Shown here piece after piece: positions 14,301 through 26,889 of a stretch of DNA of 64,000 nucleotides (its first letter is position 1; each line of letters opens with the position of its first letter). Location of the stretch: assembly GCA_001931875.2 (NCBI GenBank), contig MSJH02000804.1, positions 1 through 64,000 on the forward strand, read 5' to 3'. The position numbers and the translations under genes were made by a program. Under the pieces are notes generated by a model. The model ran no database searches. It saw nothing but the letters and a program-made list of their open reading frames with translations, and had not been told where the DNA came from. This DNA is from Byssochlamys sp. IMV 00236. Lineage: Eukaryota > Ascomycota > Eurotiomycetes > Eurotiales > Thermoascaceae.

Positions 14301-15559
14301 CTTAATTTAGTCTCTAATTACTTCTATTATAATATTATATAATATAAAAAATAAGGTTTTTATAATAAGGTAAGAATTCTTTATTTATTATTTATATTCT
14401 TTATTTAATATTTTCTATTTTTAGCTTTATTTATAGACTTTTTTAAGGTATTTAAGCTAATATTATATGTTTTTTAGTTATTTCTCTTTTTTTTCTTTCT
14501 TAATTATTATTGGGCATTTTTAAATCTTTCCCCTCCTCTAAAGAAGATGCCTTTATCTTAAATTTACCCTTCTTCTATTCTTATTATAGTACTAATACTT
14601 ATTTTATTATTATTTTTCTATTTTTTCTTCTTCTATATTAACTTCTTATTTAATATTAAACTTACTTTACTATTAGCTTTTTACTTTCCTCTTTTTAAGC
14701 TAATATTTTTAGAAGGAGAATATTAGTATAATAATTATATATTCTAATTTAGGTAGTATCTAGTCTATATTATTATTATTATTACTTAATTACTAATTTT
14801 CTTACTTAAATATTATATTATTATTTATAATTAGTATTTTATTTTAATCCTCTTATAAATAATAGCTTTTTAAGTAATTCCTATAAATTAGGTCCTTAAA
14901 AAATATACTATTTAACTCTTTAAACTTATAGAATTCTTTTTTAAGGACTTTTTTAATTCTATATAGTTTAAGCTAATAGTATACTAGTTTTATAGAGTAA
15001 GATATCTTAAGCTTTATATTATAAAATAGAATAAGCTATCTTTTTATTAGTTATTCTTTATAAAGCTATTTTTTATTATTAAAAATTTTCTTGCTAGCTT
15101 CTTTTATATATTAAATATAAAATTAGGCCTTTTCTATATCTTAATCTTAGAGCTCTATCTATTATATATAAAGGAGTAGAAGATCTTTTATAGTCTTAAC
15201 CTTATCTTATATTAAAGTCTTCTAAGTAAGTATTTTTAGTTTAATTAGCAGTATAGTATTATATCCTATAATTATTTTAAATAATATTAAGCCTGTAAAG
15301 GTCTTAACTATATTCTTATTTGCCTAAATTATTGCTAGTAGATAATTTACCTAATTTATCTCTATTTCTTTTATAAGTTTTCTAATACTATATATAAAGG
15401 ATTTATATATAATTTTAATTGCTTTATTTACTTATAGGTTATATAGTAAAACTTTAATATAATTAATCTTATACTTCTATACTAATATATTAACTATAGC
15501 TTTATTCTCTAATCCTCTATTATTAATAAGAGTCTCTATTACTCCCTAATAATAAATTT

Positions 15560-15900
15560 AGTCTTTTTATAAGAACTTAGTAATAGCTTTTAAAATAGAG
15601 CTATTAAGGGCTCTATATTTAATTTAACTAAAGTTATCTTAAAATATAGTAATATAAGTCTTTCTTTTACTAGGCGGTATAATCTTATAAATATCTAGAT
15701 ATAGCTTTAATCTCCCTAATAGAATAAATATTAATTATAAAGCTTCTTCTATATATTCTTTATTTACTTTCTAGTATTTATTATATATCTTTACTTATTT
15801 AGTAATATACTTATATAGGCCTTTTTATTAATATTAATTAGCTACCTTTTAATAGGTTATTTTATATTTATAATATTTATGCTCTTTATAAAAGGCTGTA
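15560..15900 (-). pseudogene. Gypsy integrase relic
   Basis: The minus-strand translation, with frequent TAA/TAG, retains landmarks of the fungal Gypsy integrase core. There is a PPSK(R)KTYI patch (codons around 15,660-15,680), followed after a short decayed stretch by a YRALNSSILKAITKFLYKD patch. These correspond to the well-known 'MPPSkgk.yiv.arDdlSGW.EgRAL' region around the catalytic aspartates of this retrotransposon class. The frame is not functional. Confidence 0.7.
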
Positions 15901-17029
15901 AGAATTTCTTTTTATTTTTTCTTATTATTAATAATTATATAGTAAGGCTAATTTTATTATATTTTCTAGAAAAGCATACTATCTTATACTATATATTTTA
16001 GGGCCTCTTTCTTAAATTTAGCATATTACCCTCTATCTATATTATTTAATTTTATTATAGTTTATAATTATTTTATAATTAATAAAGACTTTTCTAACTA
16101 ATATAATATAGGTATTAACTAAGAGATACTATTTAATTCTATTTCTTATATACTAGTATAATAGACTGTATAAAATTATAGGTCTAGGAATTTCTCTATA
16201 TTATTATTTTTTACCTCTTCTAAGTCTTATTCTATTACTAGCTTTTAAGATAACTTATCTATAATTAAGTTCTTTTTCCCTAATATATAAATAATGTTAA
16301 AGTTAAATAACTGAATTTAAGCAATCTATTAAGTAATTACTAACTTAGAGAGGTTTATAGCTGTTTTATTTAATTATACTATTAGAGTTTTTATATTTAT
16401 CTCTAGTTAAAAATATATATTATATAGGTATATTTAGAATTTATAAAGCATTTTTAATATTATCTTATACTCTAGCTTTTTTTTATTATATTGCCTCTCT
16501 GCCTATATTTATATTTTATTTTTATATCTGGCTAGATATCTTTTATTAAACTTCTTTTCTTCTTAAATAAGTTAAGCCCCTTATTTACTATTATTAGTAT
16601 TAATATTAATAATAATTATGCCTTTTTTTTTATAGTTAATTAGCTTAAATACTAGTGCTATTATTAGGGCTATTTTTAAAATATTTATTACTTCTTATTA
16701 TTCTAGCCTTTAAAGAAAGTCTTATTTCTTCCTTAGTATTAAGTATATTAGCTTAGCTTTAGTAATATATCTTTTAATTTATATCTAGTAATAGGCTATA
16801 ATTTTTAAAATTTTTTTTATTTTTTATAAGTTCTAATAAGATAGCTATTTTAAGATCTTAATTACTTTAGCTAACTTAAGATATCTTCTCTTAGTATTAT
16901 ATATATAGCTTATTATTTTAATTCTTAGTACTATAAATTATAATTTTTCCCTAATAATTATTAAACCTATAAGTTTAAGACTATATAGTATCTTATTAAT
17001 ATTCTAGATATATTTAAATATAAACCTTC

Positions 17030-17120
17030 TAATTCCCGGCAGTATCTCTTCCTCCCTATAATTAGTCTTAGGTCCTTATATTAGCGCATTATCTAGAAAT
17101 ATATTATAAATATTAGGAAT
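17030..17120 (-). pseudogene. Gypsy reverse transcriptase relic
   Basis: On the minus strand, 17,099 down to 17,079 read FLDNALI. One stop codon follows, then G-P-K-T-N-Y and a few residues later an LPGIRRFIF patch. Many fungal Ty3/Gypsy reverse transcriptases have an (F/Y)LDD-type catalytic motif followed by 'KGPKT.Y....LPGIRRF', so this is the palm/catalytic region. The second Asp is now Asn, which a G-to-A change explains. The frame contains further stops on both sides. Confidence 0.75.
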
Positions 17121-20100
17121 ATTATTTGCTAATACTCTTATAACTTCTTATATAAACTCTTATACTATATTTATCTATCTTTAAAATAGTCTAGCTTAAT
17201 AAATTAAACTAATCTTTAGTATATAGAAAGCTATTAAGTCCTATAATTCTTTAGCTAACTCTAACTAATTATATCTAGAGAATAAGTTTATAAGTATTAA
17301 TACTAGTATTCTATTAAACTCTTCTAAGAACTTATTAGCTAAAGAGGGTAAATTAATATCTTATATTATTATTTAATTAACTTTTATAATTATATTAATT
17401 AGCTAATATTTGCTGTTTTTTTTTTTACTAGAAACTATAGATTTTAATAGAGTCCTTAACTATATTTAAGAATCCCTATATTTATTCTCTCTTTTATTAT
17501 TTCTTATATTATATTATAGAGTATTTTTAGTATTAAGAAGCTTTTTACCTGCTATAGTTTATAATCTATAATCTAAATAATAATTAGAGATATAACTTTT
17601 AGGCGTATTTATTTAATCTTTTTAAAGGTTTAGGTAAAAACTATTTTTTAGGTAAAAAGTACTTTTATTAATAGTTCTTTCTCTCTTAGCTATAAATTAT
17701 TATCTATAATAAGGTTTTTCAGATAGTCTAGCATTAATCTTATTTCTCTCTTAATATCTGATATTTTTAGCTAAATATATTTGGCAAATTCTCTGTATAT
17801 TTTTTTTATACTTCTTTAAGAGTTTCTATAATAATACTCCCTAATAATTTCTTTTTATTTTAATAACCCCCCTAGAGCTACTATAGGTCTATTTAATATA
17901 TTTGCTAAATAAATCTTTTTATATTTCTTTTTATATTATATATTAACAGAATATTTTATTTTTATAGTAAAAAGGTTATATCTTTTAGATAGTTTATATC
18001 TTTATAATTTTTTAACTCCTTTATTTAATTTAATAGGTTTAAATATCCCTACCCCTTTGCTTTTAATTTCCTTACTTATTTTAAAGTTAATATTATTTAT
18101 TAAGTATAGCTCCTACAGGCCTTTTCTATTCTTAGTTTAATATTTATTATTTTTTTTTAGCTTTAGTTTAATAACTCTTATGCCTGGGATAATAGATTGC
18201 ATAATACCTCTTCTCTTAACTTATTTCTTAAGTTATCTATTAAAAATACCTAAATAATAGCTTAGTTCTTTTAGTCTATAGAGTAAATTATATTCTTTAT
18301 TATCTTATCTAATAGAGCAATATATTGCAAATATATTTAATATTTAAAAGGCTATCCCAGAATATAATTATAGTTAATCTTATTATTTATTATAAAGAAA
18401 GAGATCTTATAATAAAAAGATTCTATCTATATAAGTATTTCTTTATAAAGACCTATAAAAGGGGTCTGCCTGCTATTTGCTAATATTATATTACCTTTAA
18501 ATTTCTAGCTTATAATAAGTTTATAGTAATTTATTATATCTCTATATATTATATTAATTTTAGCTCTACTATCTACTATAATATTTTATATCTCCTTATA
18601 ATTATTAATTCTAATTAGCAATTTTAGAATTATAGCTATATATAATACTTTATCTTTATTAAGAGGCTTAAGTTATAAGAATATATAAGTATATTAATCC
18701 GCACTATTTACTATATACTCTATATTTAATATAGAGGCATTAAACTATACTCCTTTAGTATTATAGAATATTGCCTTTATTATTATTTGCTATAGTTATA
18801 AGGTAAATAAAGCTTTATATAAATTAGGAGATAGACTAATAAAGTCCTAAATTAATATCTGAACTCTAGTATTTAATATTTAGTTTATAACCTCTATTAT
18901 ATTAGTAATTCCTTTTAGCTTATTTATAACTTTAAATCTCTTTAACTTTTATTTCTCTTTTATCTTAATAATCTTTTTATCTTTACTTTACTTAGGTATA
19001 TCTTTTATTTCTTTTTTAATTATCCTTATTTTCTTAATTATATTTAGAGGCTAATAATTATTAAATTAGTTTATCTTAACTAAAGGAAATCTCTATTTTT
19101 ATTTAATTATTTTTTATAGTTTTTTTTTATATAATTATTTAGTCCTATTTTATCTTTTTTTTATTTTTTAGGGCTTATTTAATCCTATTATATTAATAGA
19201 ATAATAATTTTTTATAATATCCCCGGCTTCTTCTTTAAAGCTTAAGTTATCTCTAAGCTATCCTAGTATAATTAACTAGATATTATACCTAATTAAGCTA
19301 ATATTCTTTTACTCTTCCTTTAGTCTTTATTTAATAATTTCCTTTTATAATATATTCCCCTATATAAAATAAATAACTTCTTTATTTTATTTTTCTAGCC
19401 TAAAGTAAAATTTATAGTCTTTTTTTTAATAGATAAGCTTTTAATTTAAGAGGTTTTTTAAATCTAAGCAGTAGGATTAAATATAATTAAAAGCCTAGTA
19501 GAAGTTATATAAGTTTAGAGGTATTTTAGATCTTCTAGTTAGGTTAAATCCTAAAGGTATCTTAGCTTATATATTTATGCTAGTATTAGGTATATTATTA
19601 TTAGGTCTCCCTATATACTATATACTATATAGTTTTAACTTCTTAAACTCTTTTATTAATTAATTAATCTATAACTGCTTTATTAACTTTACTTTAGTGC
19701 TTTATTATTTAGTCTTATTCTTATTTTTATCTAGATAAGTTCTATTAGGTTTAATAAGAAGTTATATATTATCTTTTTTAATTATCTTTTTCTTTATTAA
19801 AGCTATTATATCTTAATCTTTCTTTAGTTTACTATTATTAAGATAGTAAAGGATTTTAGTTATTCTTACCCTATCTATTACCTTTTTATAGAAATTAGCA
19901 TATTTAATAATAAATAGAGTATAGTAATCTATATTTAATTCCTAAATTATCTGCTGTTTAAACTTCTTTAGAAATTCTTAAAAATACTAAACTTTCTGCA
20001 AGTATTAGCTTAACTTATTTAAAGTTACTAGTGCTTTTAATACTGCTTAATATTCTTAGTTATACTTTTTTAAGTCCTTAGAGCTATTATATTTTATATT

Positions 20101-20933
20101 TTTAAATCTTTCTAGCTATTAAATATTATATTTTTTTTAGTGCTTATTATAGTAAGTATACTCTTATTTAATTACTTTTGCTAGTTTTAGGTAATTCTTT
20201 TTTTTATATTTAAGTTAAGTATTTATCTATAATAATATTAATAGGCTATAATAGTCTATAAACTATTTAGTTTTTTCTTTTTTTAAGAGTTAATTTGCCT
20301 TATATAGCCTTTTAAAAAGCCTTAGATAATAAATAATATTATCCCCTTTAAAATATAGTGCCTTAAGATTTTTAAGCATTAATATCTGCGGAGCTAATAT
20401 AACTTAAATTAGCTATATTATTAGTAATCCTATATTTTTAAATACTTAAGCTATTTATATCTCTAGACCCAGTAATATTAAGGAGCTAAAAGTCTTTTTA
20501 TCTTAACTAATACTAAAAAGATTAGTACTTTTCTCTATATTTTTTTAAAGAAATAGTAATAAAGATAATAATAAGAAATTCTTCTACTTTTTAATAAATA
20601 GTTCTTATTTAATAATTTCCTATTTCTTTTAAATTTCTGCTTTCCTTTTATATCTATTAAGCTCTTCCTTATATTTAGTAGTCCTTTCTTTTTTTTATTA
20701 TTAATATATATTTTTATTCTATATTATATTTGCTATCTCTGCTAATTTAAGAGATATATTTATCTCTTTTTATTTATAATAGTAATCTTCTTTAGCTATT
20801 TTATTTATCTTTTTATTACTTTTTACCTTTTTCTTTAGCTTTAGCTTTAACCTCAGCTTCTAGTTTTCTTTTCTCCTTTATTTCTACTTAATATTTTAAC
20901 GCCCCTTATATTTAGCTCTAATTTATTATAGGA

Positions 20934-21255
20934 AGATATATTAAGACTTAATATAAAGTCTTTAAGTAAGTAAGTATTAAAAAGGAAAAGAAGGGTATTT
21001 AGCTTCAGAGCTTAGAGTAAAGCTAAAGAAAAAGCTTTAGCTATAGACTAATATAGTAAACCAATAATAATTTAATACTAAACTAATACTAAATAATAAT
21101 AGAAAGGAAAAAGCTAATTATTTTATTTTAAATAACTAAAAGATATTTTCTTACTATCCTCTACTGCTTTATTTATAGACCTTTTTAAAGACTTTAAGTA
21201 GAAGCATATAACCTCTTAACTAATTACATTCTTTACGCCGATTCTCCCTACTATA
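20934..21255 (-). repeat. LTR copy 4 (5' LTR of the Gypsy element)
   Basis: Least decayed at its end, where it reads ttacattctttacgccgattctccc in plus orientation and keeps two CG dinucleotides. The sequence immediately to its left (a 'taacgcccc..ta.atttagctct' leader) is shared with the left edge of LTR copy 1. This is expected for the primer-site and leader side of the two element copies. Confidence 0.8.
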
Positions 21256-23300
21256 GTATTAGTATTTATTATATTATTAACGTTCGCTGCTAATTATATT
21301 AAGGCTTTACTTAAATATAGTAATAGGTTTAAGAAATAATGCAGTAGGTTAAATAATAAAACCCTTCTATATTTAGTTCTCTAGCTTTAGAAGATAAAAT
21401 TCTAGAAATTTCTAATAACTAGATTAGGCAAGGATAAATAAAGAAGTAGGATAATTAGAATATATAACCTAAGTTACTTCTACTACTTCTGCTAGGGTTT
21501 ATCTTATAATAAAGCTATAGAAATACTATATAAATATATAAAATATAATCTACTTAGCGGCTATATAAATTCTATTATAAAATTAGCTAAGTTTATTATA
21601 TTAATCTGCTACTTTAAGAATATAGAGTACTTTATTAATATTAAGATAAACTTAAGAAAGTCTTTAATAATATTATAGAGTATAGATTAATCTATTACCT
21701 ATAATATAGGAAATATAAATTATCTTATTTAAGGAGGAGATATTTATAGCTTAATCTAAAATACTTTAATATAAACTAATAAAGTATACTTTAAAGAGTT
21801 ATATCTTAAGTAGTAGAATAAGATAAAATTAATAAAATTAATAGTTTTATAGTTAAACTAATCCTTAAACTAGGAAGTTATTGTTTAAAATACTGCTAGA
21901 CTATATATAAGCTTTAATATCTCTCTAGATAATATAGGGAAATATTAGCTTTAATCTATCTCCTCTAAAGGCTAGCTTATTATAAAGACTTAACCTTAGC
22001 TTTTTTAAGCGAGATACCTAGTAAAAGAGATTAAAGCCAGATTATAATAATACTAGAGATAAAAATAATAAAACTAATAATATAATACAGAATTCTAATA
22101 AAAAAGATAGGGCTTTAAATATAAATATTCTTAGCTAACTTATAGTATCTCTAAGTATAGGATATATAAAATAGCTTAATATAAATAATTTAATAATAAA
22201 TGCTAAATTAAGGCTAATAAAGGTAGAGCTTAATAATATTAAGATAAATCTTAATAAAAAGAGATATAGAAGATAAGTAATATAAAGACTTCTAATAATA
22301 ATAGACAACTTTATATATAATAAAGAAGAGACTATAGATAATCTATTAGCATTAAGAGCTAGCTTAAGATAATAATAATTAAATAATATAGCAGATTACT
22401 ATAATAGTTTTTAGAATACTTCTAATAATAATTAAGCCCTAGATAATCTTAATATACTACTAAATTAATATAATATAGAGGATAAAGAAGTTATCTTTCT
22501 ATTAGCTATATAAAGAAGTAACTATATAGCTAAGTTATTAGCCTAAGGCTCTTATACCTTATACCTTTATACTTTACTAAGATAGTAAAGGCGACGCTAA
22601 GGTAGTATTATACGCCTATATCTATATTAATTATATATAAGTCTTTTATATATAGTATTAGAAAACTTATAAAAAGAATAAGAATAAATTAAGTAAATTA
22701 CTTACTAGTAATAATCTAAGCAAATAGAAATATAATTAAGACTTCTATTAGTTTAACGCTATTTAAAGTAATTATAAAATATAATATAATATTACTAATT
22801 AAATTAAAAGTATTTATTTAAAAGATATTAATATAAGATAAAGTTAAAACTATAGAAGACCTCTTACTTCTTTATATAAAATAAATAGAGCTTAAGGATT
22901 AAAATATAGAAGAAGTATAGCTTTATATTTAGTATATAAGAGAAGCTAATAAGAAAGCCTTTAATAATAAAAAGCGACTTTATAAGAAATAGCTAATTAA
23001 AGGATAACTTATTTTACTCTATAATATAAAGCTTAAAATATCTTATTCTGCTAAACTAATATATTACTAGCTTAAACTATACTAAATTAAAGAAGTCCTT
23101 TAAAAAGATTTCTATAAGCTTAAGAAGTTAAATAATATAGCTTTTTAAGATTTAATCTATAGAAATTACTTAAAAGGCTATTATTTATAAGATAATTAAG
23201 AAAATATACTAATAATAAATAATAATATAGAACTTAAATAAGAAAATTAATAAATAAATAATAATAAAGATAATATAGACTAAATATTACTTAAATTAAT
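21256..23300 (+). pseudogene. Second Gypsy lineage: pol 3' end relic
   Basis: The plus-strand frame at about 22,915-23,200, broken only by TAA/TAG, reads through KKAFNNKKRLYKK, then a LILLYNIKLKISYSAKL patch and a 'YK-stop-..IKEVL' patch. This is the region after the integrase core in Gypsy polyproteins, usually written 'F.n.krlrk..l..GDLVLLy.tkl..s.saKL..RW.GPyri.eV'. It is a different lineage and the opposite orientation from the 10,997-21,255 element. The upstream part (21.3-22.8 kb) is probably the rest of pol but is too decayed to assign. Confidence 0.65.
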
Positions 23301-25690
23301 ATATATAATTATAGTTCTAGTACTCTTTTTTTAAAAATATTAGCTTAGAAGAAGGAGAAGTAAAAGGCTAATAAATAAAGTAAGCTTAATATTAAATAGA
23401 AGTTTAGCTTAAGATAAAAAAGAGTAATAAATAAAAAATAAAAGCATCTGAATTTTTTTAAGAAAAAAGAGACTTAAAAATAAGTAAAGTAAAAGAGTAT
23501 ATATATATTATTAGAAGAATAAGGCTAAATTCTTCTAGTTATTAAAAAAGGAAAATATTAGATAAAGAATATAAAATAATAATAAAGAAATCTTACTTTA
23601 TATTAAAAACCTTATTTTATTACTTATAAATACTACTTAAAAACTTAAATCTAATTATTCTATACCCTTTTTTTAAACTAAATATTACTAAAACTAGAAT
23701 TACTATATACTTTTACTAAACTAAAATAGAAGAAAATACTCTCTAAGTTTAAAATATTATTCTATAGAAATAATTACTAAAATTTAATATAAATACTTAT
23801 ATAACTATAAGTAAGATTTATAATTTTATAAAGAAAGCAATTACTATAATAAAAGATAGATTAGAAAAAATTAAATTTATAGTAAAAATAATAGCTATTA
23901 TTATAAAGTTTTAAATTAAATAAAATAAGGCTATAGTAAACTATTATAAGTTTTTATTATAATAAAAGCTTTTAGAAAAAGTAAGAATAAAAAAAGAAAA
24001 AATAATTAGAGAACTAAAAGAATTAATAAAGAGAATTAAAGAGAATAAAAATTATATAGATAAAGGCTATTTACTTATAGTAAAGGTATAAAGAAAATAA
24101 GTAATTAGCTAATTAATAATATTAGCTAAAAGATCTTATTAAATCTTAATAGTATTAAGAGAAATTATAAAATAAATTAAAGAGTAAAAAATAATAGCTA
24201 TTTATTTAATATAAGTTTAAGTAAATAAATTATTAAATATTAAAAAGCCTAGTATATAGTTAAATAAAAGCCTATTATTAATAAATATTAAAAGAGTAAA
24301 AGATTTATTAAAAAAAATAATAGATAAAAGTAAATAGTTTCTATTTAAAGTAATAAAAATAAAGCTTTAATTAATTAATATATAGATTAAAGAGAACTTT
24401 TTTTTAAAGAAGATTTTAAAGTATAAAGTAAAGAGAATAATTAAAGACCTAAGAAAGAATTTATTAATTAACCTTATTATTAATAATAAGGAAGATAATA
24501 AGATAAAAGAAAAGGAAAAGAATAAAAAAAGAATAAAGAGCTCTAAGAAGCTTAAAGGTAAGAAAAAGATTAAAATATAAGAAAAAGAGAAATAGGCTAA
24601 GGAAAGTTATAGTTATAAGACTAAGATAATAAAATTACTTAAAAAAGCTCTCCTTAATTAAAATAATAAAAGAGTTATAAGTAGCCTTTAATAAGAAAAA
24701 ACTAAAATTAATAAACTTTATTATAAGTATATTAATAAGATTTAAGTAATATTAAGCATATATATAGTAAAAGAAAAGTTATTAAAAAAAAGACTAAAGG
24801 TATTTACTAAGAGTAATAAAAATCTCTATAACTTAGTAATATATAATAAATATTAAAAATAGTTTTAGTATAGCTACTATTTAAATTTATTTTTTAAAGA
24901 CTATAATTATAATAATAAGAAGAAATTACTAGAATAAAGTTAAATTAATAGCTAATTAATATTAAAAAAGGAAATAAAGAAAGTATTATACTAATTAATA
25001 TTAAGAAAGCTTTAAGAGACTTATAATAGCTATATATACCTTTTAGTAGGTATAATAGAAGTAAAGAAAGAAGTACTAGTTAAAAATATTTAAGAGGTCT
25101 TAAAGGCAGTAAATAAGATAATATTAAGGGTAGTAAGAAAGCAGCTAAAAACCTTATTTAAAAGTATATATTACTTATTAGAGATATTATTAAAAGAGTA
25201 ATTATATTACTCTTTTAATAATGCTAAATTTAAATAAGCGCTTCTAGTCTTTTAGCCTAAAGAAATAAAAGAGAAGAGAAATTTTAGCTATATCTTACTT
25301 AACCTTACTAAAATAAAAAAAATACTAATATTATAGAAGTAAAAAAGTCTTTAGTTAATATAAACCTTTAAAATAATAATAAATAAATAAGGAAACCTTT
25401 TAATAAGATAGATAGTAGTATACTTAAAGAAGCTATAGAGTTTCTTATAAGAAAAAAAAATATCTAATCTTTTATTTAAAACTTATTATAGATTTTTACC
25501 TAGAGCCTAAGTATTTTATTTAGTTATATTTATAAAAAAGATATATAGTGCTTAAATTAGCCTTTAATAAAGATTTTATATAATAAAAACTTATAAGATA
25601 ATTTCGCTTTTCTATATTTTAAAGTAAAGTAAAGGAAAACTTAACTTATAGTATTCTATATAAGAAATAAAGATTATATTATATTATAAG
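23300..25690. repeat. Unidentified A-rich decayed segment
   Basis: A plus-strand A-rich region full of AAG/AAA/GAA-like words, as from a Lys/Glu-rich coding sequence (gag-like or ORF1-like). I could not match it to a family. No motif survives clearly. Confidence 0.35.
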
Positions 25691-25694
25691 GAGA

Positions 25695-25912
25695 AAATAA
25701 GTAAAGTAATTATAGAAAACTAAAAAAACCGAATTAAACTAAACTAAATTACCTATAGTTTAATTTAGTTTATAATTTTATAAACTAGAATAGTTTATAG
25801 ACTTTATAAACCGAACTAATAGTTTATAATATACTATATAATTTTTTTAAGTTTAGTTTTTTTAAGTTTTTTAATTTAATTTAATTTTTTAATTTTTTTT
25901 AATTACTTTAGA
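25695..25912. repeat. Palindromic MITE-like unit
   Basis: The left end (about 25,695-25,740, taaagtaattatagaaaact and onward) and the right end (about 25,865-25,912) are imperfect reverse complements over roughly 45 bp. They enclose a 120-bp centre that is itself rich in inverted TTTATAAAC/GTTTATAA words. This looks like a short non-autonomous DNA transposon. A hAT affiliation is suggested only by the hAT relic directly to its right. No target-site duplication could be defined. Confidence 0.5.
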
Positions 25913-26889
25913 TTAATCTAAATTTTTATATAAATCTTATTAATCTTTAAGAACTATTTAAATTTTTATTTCTTTATAATATCTATTACTAAATATTAAT
26001 TAAAAATTAGTAAAATAATATTAAAATATAATATTAAAGTCTAACTTAAGTTAAATTCTTAATATTTATATTAGCCTTTAATATAGTTAATCTAGTATAA
26101 GTAATAACTAAAAGACTTAGGTCTATTTATAATTATTATATTCTTTTAAGAATATATAGAAACTTTAAATATAGGTAATTTATTTAATTATTTTTCTTTA
26201 TTATAAGTAAACTTAGTAATAGATTAATTTATTTAAATACTTAAAAGACCTTAATCCCTAAACTACTTTATTTAATAATTTTTATTATTTATATCTATTT
26301 CTTCTTCTAATATATTATTTATATCTTTATTATTACTAATTAAATTTAGCGATTTAATCTTCTCTCTTTTAAATTATTAATTATTAAGTATTATATTTAT
26401 ATTATTAATTATTGCCTTAAACTTCTGCTAAATAATAAAATTTTCAGTATATATAAGAAGTATTAAAGTATAAATTATATTAAAAAGTAATTAATTATAT
26501 TAATAATAGCAGATATCTTAAGTACTATTAAATAATTATTTTATATTAATACTACTTAATAAGATTATAAGAAAATCTTAGGCTATTATTATAAGAATTA
26601 AGAATTAATATTTATTAATTCTCTAATAATTAAGGATATTATCTAATTCTAATAAACTTAATTTAACTTAAGTTAAAATAATACTATATAATTTAAGTAT
26701 AATATTAGATAGAATATTACCTTTAATAAAATAAGTCTAAATTTCTTAATAAATACTAGTAGTACTTAAAGGGAAATAATAATATTTAGATTATATAAAC
26801 ACATAATCTAAGGTTAAGACTAATAAATAAGTTCTTAATTATATCTTAATATTTAAATTTTAATTACTATAGTATTAAAATACCTTATA

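Larger units (their letters stand above)
10997..21255 (-). mobile_element. Near-complete Ty3/Gypsy LTR retrotransposon relic
   Basis: The element is bounded by two direct LTR copies (10,997-11,334 and 20,934-21,255) and spans about 10.3 kb. It runs on the minus strand. A purine tract (read on the minus strand) abuts the left LTR, the integrase trace lies near 15.6-15.9 kb and the reverse-transcriptase trace near 17.0-17.1 kb. The order from right to left is therefore 5' LTR, gag, RT, integrase, 3' LTR, the Ty3/Gypsy arrangement. All frames are broken by TAA/TAG, so the element is dead. At 10.3 kb it is longer than most Gypsy elements; the extra length lies between the integrase and the 3' LTR (about 11.35-15 kb), which may be an extra gene or a nested insertion. 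Confidence 0.75.
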
